From assembly GCA_032164295.1 (NCBI GenBank), contig JAJHTX010000012.1, positions 930,001 through 994,000 of the forward strand: a DNA stretch of 64,000 nt, in the 5' to 3' direction. Made by a program: the position numbers and the translations under genes. Under the pieces are notes generated by a model, which was given only the letters and a program-made list of their open reading frames with translations, was not told where the DNA came from and searched no databases. Shown here in pieces: positions 55,653 through 64,000 of this stretch (position 1 is its first letter; each line of letters opens with the position of its first letter). Source of the stretch: Inonotus obliquus. Its lineage: Eukaryota > Basidiomycota > Agaricomycetes > Hymenochaetales > Hymenochaetaceae.

Positions 55653-58179
55653 TTAGAATCTGGTGATGTCGCGCCCAAATATCCCTTTACAGATTCCAGT
55701 ACAATCAATCCAAGGTACTGATGATGATGAGAGGAAGACTGAACTCACAGTTAAGGAACCAATAATACGGCACGGTAATTCTGTATGGCAAGGAACAAGT
55801 AAGTTGTCTATGTCTATGATGAAGTCATAAGGAAAGCGTGACGCACTTGTTTCGTATACTGAGTGTCTGAGTGAAGTACGCAGATCGCCAGAGGAGCCAT
55901 GCAAGGCGACTACGTTGCGTCAATGAGTAGCCGTACTGATATCGACGGTAGCAGAGGATCTTACCCAGTTTCGCTTCCCTTTGGACCAGATTCGACCTTC
56001 GAGCGGTCGTACAGCGCTTTCCTGAGCGACAAACGGTTAAACAGGATCCCGTATGAACAGAAGGATAACTCACCAGTCTCCCAGGTACGCAAGACTTCCA
56101 CGGTTATGGAACTGGAACGGCTCTTCATTGGGCTTGTTACGTACAAGGCGATTCAAGACACGTGTAACGTATTTCGCCTTTTGCGAAGCAACTGTACCCA
56201 ATACACTATCAGAAACAGAACGTTGATTTCATGGTAACAGACCCGCGTACCCTGAGCCGTAGCAGGCAAAAGCTCGTCCTTGATAATCGCACAATCTCCA
56301 ATAGCCCAGACGCTTTCGTTGACGGTCCCGTCACTCCGGATGACATTCAAGTTCTTGTCTGTGTAGAGACTTCACGTATACAGAAAGCGATGAAGAATTA
56401 GAACGCCGAGTAAGACACGCTTAAAGGATGTTACCTTCCGGTCTTTCCGTCCTTTTCCACCTCTTCGATGGTTTGAATGAGTGGGTTGGGAGCGAGCCCC
56501 GTACTCCAGACAAGAATACCAAAAGGTACTAGTCTCGATTCAGGCCAATAATAAGTCGCAACAGTTATGAATGCATCGCATACCTTCCCCTTGTTCCTTG
56601 ACGTACAGCACACCCTAAACCGATAATCGTATGAACCAGCAAGGAAGTTATCTCGAAAAACCAGTACATACATCCTCTACGCGTTCCACGTGGTGTTGAA
56701 GTCTAAGATTGATCCCATCTCTGGCAAACTTCCGTTCCGCGTACCTAATAATTGAAAGTCAGTTAAGGTACAGCCCGAAAGCAGCACCTAGTTTAACTAA
56801 ATGATATCTATACGCACTGAGCTAATCCACGTTCGAATCCACCAAGCACACGATCTGCGACATCATACAGATTAATTCGCGCCAATCGCGCAAGTTTATC
56901 TCCATAGTTCCTTCTTATATCCGATTTGATCAAATCATGGAGCTCTGCAGCGAATTCGACGCCTGTAGGACCTGCACCGACAATACAGAAGTTGAGCAAG
57001 TTCCTTCGATCGATATCCGAGATTGTAGGTTGCGATGCTTCCTCGAAGCCTTTGATTGGATATGATCAGGACATAGGTATTAGGGAGAGTCTGTGAAGGA
57101 ATGCGCGTACATTCAAGTACGCGAGATCGAATCGCGCGTGCATCACGTATGTCCTTCAGGAAGTAGCCATACTCTTTAACTCCAGGAACACCAAAGGCTG
57201 AAATTCGATTTACCGTTGTCAGTGAATACTATTATTTCGTGGAAAGATCTTGCCGTACTTTGAGCATAACATCCAACAGTAATAATAAGCTTGTCGAAGT
57301 GAATCGTGAATTCCTTGCGAGGCTTCGCTGAAATGGCCTGAGCCTGAGTTGCAAGTCTGAGTCTCGGGTTTGTTGTCAGCGGGTCCATAATTGATGTCAC
57401 AACTTGTTGCGGCCGTTCAAAGTGAGAGGGTAAGGGCGTTGCCGGGACCTAAGTGCATTCGATTTCGAGTGTCAAGGGACTTGATTCGCTCATCGAGGAG
57501 GTACAAAAGTAAAGCTTACGCAGGTAAGCGTCTTTTGTTTGAAATCTGTAATTGATCTCGGTCAAAAAATGTGGGATGAATACTCCAGGTGGAGACGTAC
57601 CAATTTTATCGCACCACGCTTGATATGTCGTCTAAACCAAAATATCATCAGCGTATATCTTTTTCCGCAATCCGAGGGTCAAAACATACAGCCTCCGGAG
57701 TATATCTCCGCACCTAGAAACAAACATTCATCCAATCAGACTTCAGACATTCAATGCCCCCAAATTTCGGAATCTCGAAATAACCCATCCAGAACAAGAC
57801 GCACCGGTTCGACCGCACACCTAAACTCAAGAGTCCCAACCGCACAGCTTGCAAGCAAAGGCGTAAAGTTGAAATACGAATTTGGAGAAACCATCGTCAC
57901 ATCTTTTTTTGCGAATTTTCTTTCGTCAACCAATAGCTCGCAGCGTAAAGACATGATAAACATACCCCAACGTTTCTTATCCACCTTACGCAAAATCTCA
58001 TATCCACCCCACCCCGAACCAAGAATGACAAGCCTCTCCTTCGCACACGACGTACTCGCCGAAAACAACCTTTTCTGCGTTTGCGGTTGATATGCTGGAC
58101 GAAGACGCCCGAACGACGTCATTCCGTTACCCGAAGCACGCATCCGACCAACCATGCGCGTCGTCGACACTGTCGACAT
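55653..58179 (-). CDS. External alternative (type II) NADH dehydrogenase, mitochondrial
   Basis: Rotenone-insensitive FAD enzyme that passes electrons from NADH to ubiquinone at the inner mitochondrial membrane without proton pumping. Start at 58179; the N-terminus [19 protein letters not shown] is Arg/Ser-rich as in a presequence. First Rossmann site [20 protein letters not shown], then [20 protein letters not shown] and [17 protein letters not shown]. Second nucleotide site [18 protein letters not shown]. Then [68 protein letters not shown] and [18 protein letters not shown], the usual end, with TAA complement 55653-55655. Ten or more exons; some inner joins are approximate. No EF-hand was seen. 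Confidence 0.88.
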
Positions 58180-59083
58180 TATCGTCGCGATTACGTCGAC
58201 CTGACCTGGAAAAGTCGGAGGGTCCAACTCACGGTAAAGAGTCAAATACCAAGGCAAGTTTGAGAACGCAAGGCTAAGGTTAAGTGAGGATCCAAGCCCG
58301 GTCTTTCCGTGACGCAACCCCAAGCGTCAGACATTAAGTACTAGCGCATGAGCGGGAATAGAACAAAGAACGGTCACCGCCTCCACCAATCGCGTATTTC
58401 GTTTCATGTATGTATCTTTAGATTCAGGCTTATACGGCGAGCGTGGTTATCGCATCTGATAGTGACCATGATATGCGGAAGAAAGGCGGTAAACGATGTC
58501 CTTTCCTAGTTTCCCCTTGGTGCTTGCGTACGTGATACTCCTCAATTCACATGGCCCCATCACCGATACATTTAGACGACACGCAATCTTGTAGGAGGGA
58601 TGTTTTATTGAAAGGTAGATAGAAACCCGAGTCCCGACAGTCGAGGCGGCGGGGCAGACAAATTATGGTTATGTAAATGGTGATCCATCATTACGTCAGA
58701 TTACCCGATAAAGGCAGTTTAGTCAAAAGCCACCAAGCTCGGTATTGTGGTCCTCTTCCCCTTCGAGTCAGTTTCAGGCGCAAACGTTTGGAAATTATGG
58801 AGATATAGATATTAGCCCGGAACCTTCGTAGTCAGATACTCAAGCGCTCAAATTTAACAACAATGCAATGTTCATAATACCGCGCGAACCACGACAATCA
58901 CAGTGCGATACATGACATGATAGATAATTATAATACGTAGTAATAATATAGATGCCTGGTAAGGACTGTTCCTAAATCTGCCCAGATAATGTCAACTGCT
59001 GACGATAATTTACTTGCGATAGTCCATGCAATAATAACCTCCATCACCAACGTCCGAAAGTGGATTGTCCTGCGAGTGGAATC
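58180..59083. other. Intergenic region upstream of the NADH dehydrogenase gene
   Basis: About 0.9 kb between the 3' end of the first peroxidase gene and the NADH dehydrogenase start, both on minus. No gene recognised. Confidence 0.5.

Positions 59084-64000
<4,917 letters not shown>

Overview
This is nuclear DNA from a filamentous basidiomycete, most likely a wood- or litter-decaying agaricomycete. The genes carry many short GT..AG introns. The window holds two ligninolytic class II peroxidases, a DUF6533 membrane protein, a Kre9/Knh1-type GPI protein and Ty3/gypsy, hAT and CACTA-like transposons of the kinds common in Agaricomycetes. I saw no rRNA, tRNA or CRISPR. Species cannot be told from the sequence alone.

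Left part (1-17 kb) is ordinary gene-dense DNA: SYF2 splicing factor (minus, cut by the window edge), an amino acid transporter (plus), a mitochondrial pyruvate/branched-chain dehydrogenase kinase (minus), a DUF6533 membrane protein (plus), a GPI-anchored Kre9/Knh1-like protein (minus) and the origin recognition complex subunit ORC3 (minus).

Middle part (about 17.1-55.65 kb) is a repeat array. Its core is a two-exon gene encoding a 151-153 residue helical, charged protein that I do not recognise. There are seven copies (A and B minus, C to G plus). All have intact reading frames, the same intron position and a TATA-like box about 130-150 bp upstream of the start (degenerate TATTAAA in copy F). 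They sit among other shared modules (two further ORF families and a shared 3' flank) that are largely decayed. The array has been invaded by a 15.5 kb CACTA-like element (26,622-42,156), a 1.56 kb hAT element (42,401-43,955) and a roughly 1 kb element with inverted repeats (about 19,124-20,144).

The CACTA-like element has TIRs of about 0.5 kb with subterminal repeats, a 3-bp target duplication and no transposase that I can see. It carries fragments of at least three host genes: an LRR protein, a mitotic-type cyclin and the ubiquitin-like domain of RAD23. Nested in it are a solo LTR (5-bp duplication GGCAG) and a chromodomain Ty3/gypsy element (29,266-40,914; 5-bp duplication GCAGC). The gypsy element is itself broken by three related GGTA-motif-rich insertions. 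The nesting is therefore four deep: array, CACTA-like element, gypsy, GGTA element.

Right part (55.65-64 kb): an external type II NADH dehydrogenase, whose 3' end has been copied twice into the array, then two tandem short manganese peroxidase genes. Intron-exon joins were made by eye from splice signals and family resemblance; exact ends of multi-exon genes should be read with that in mind.
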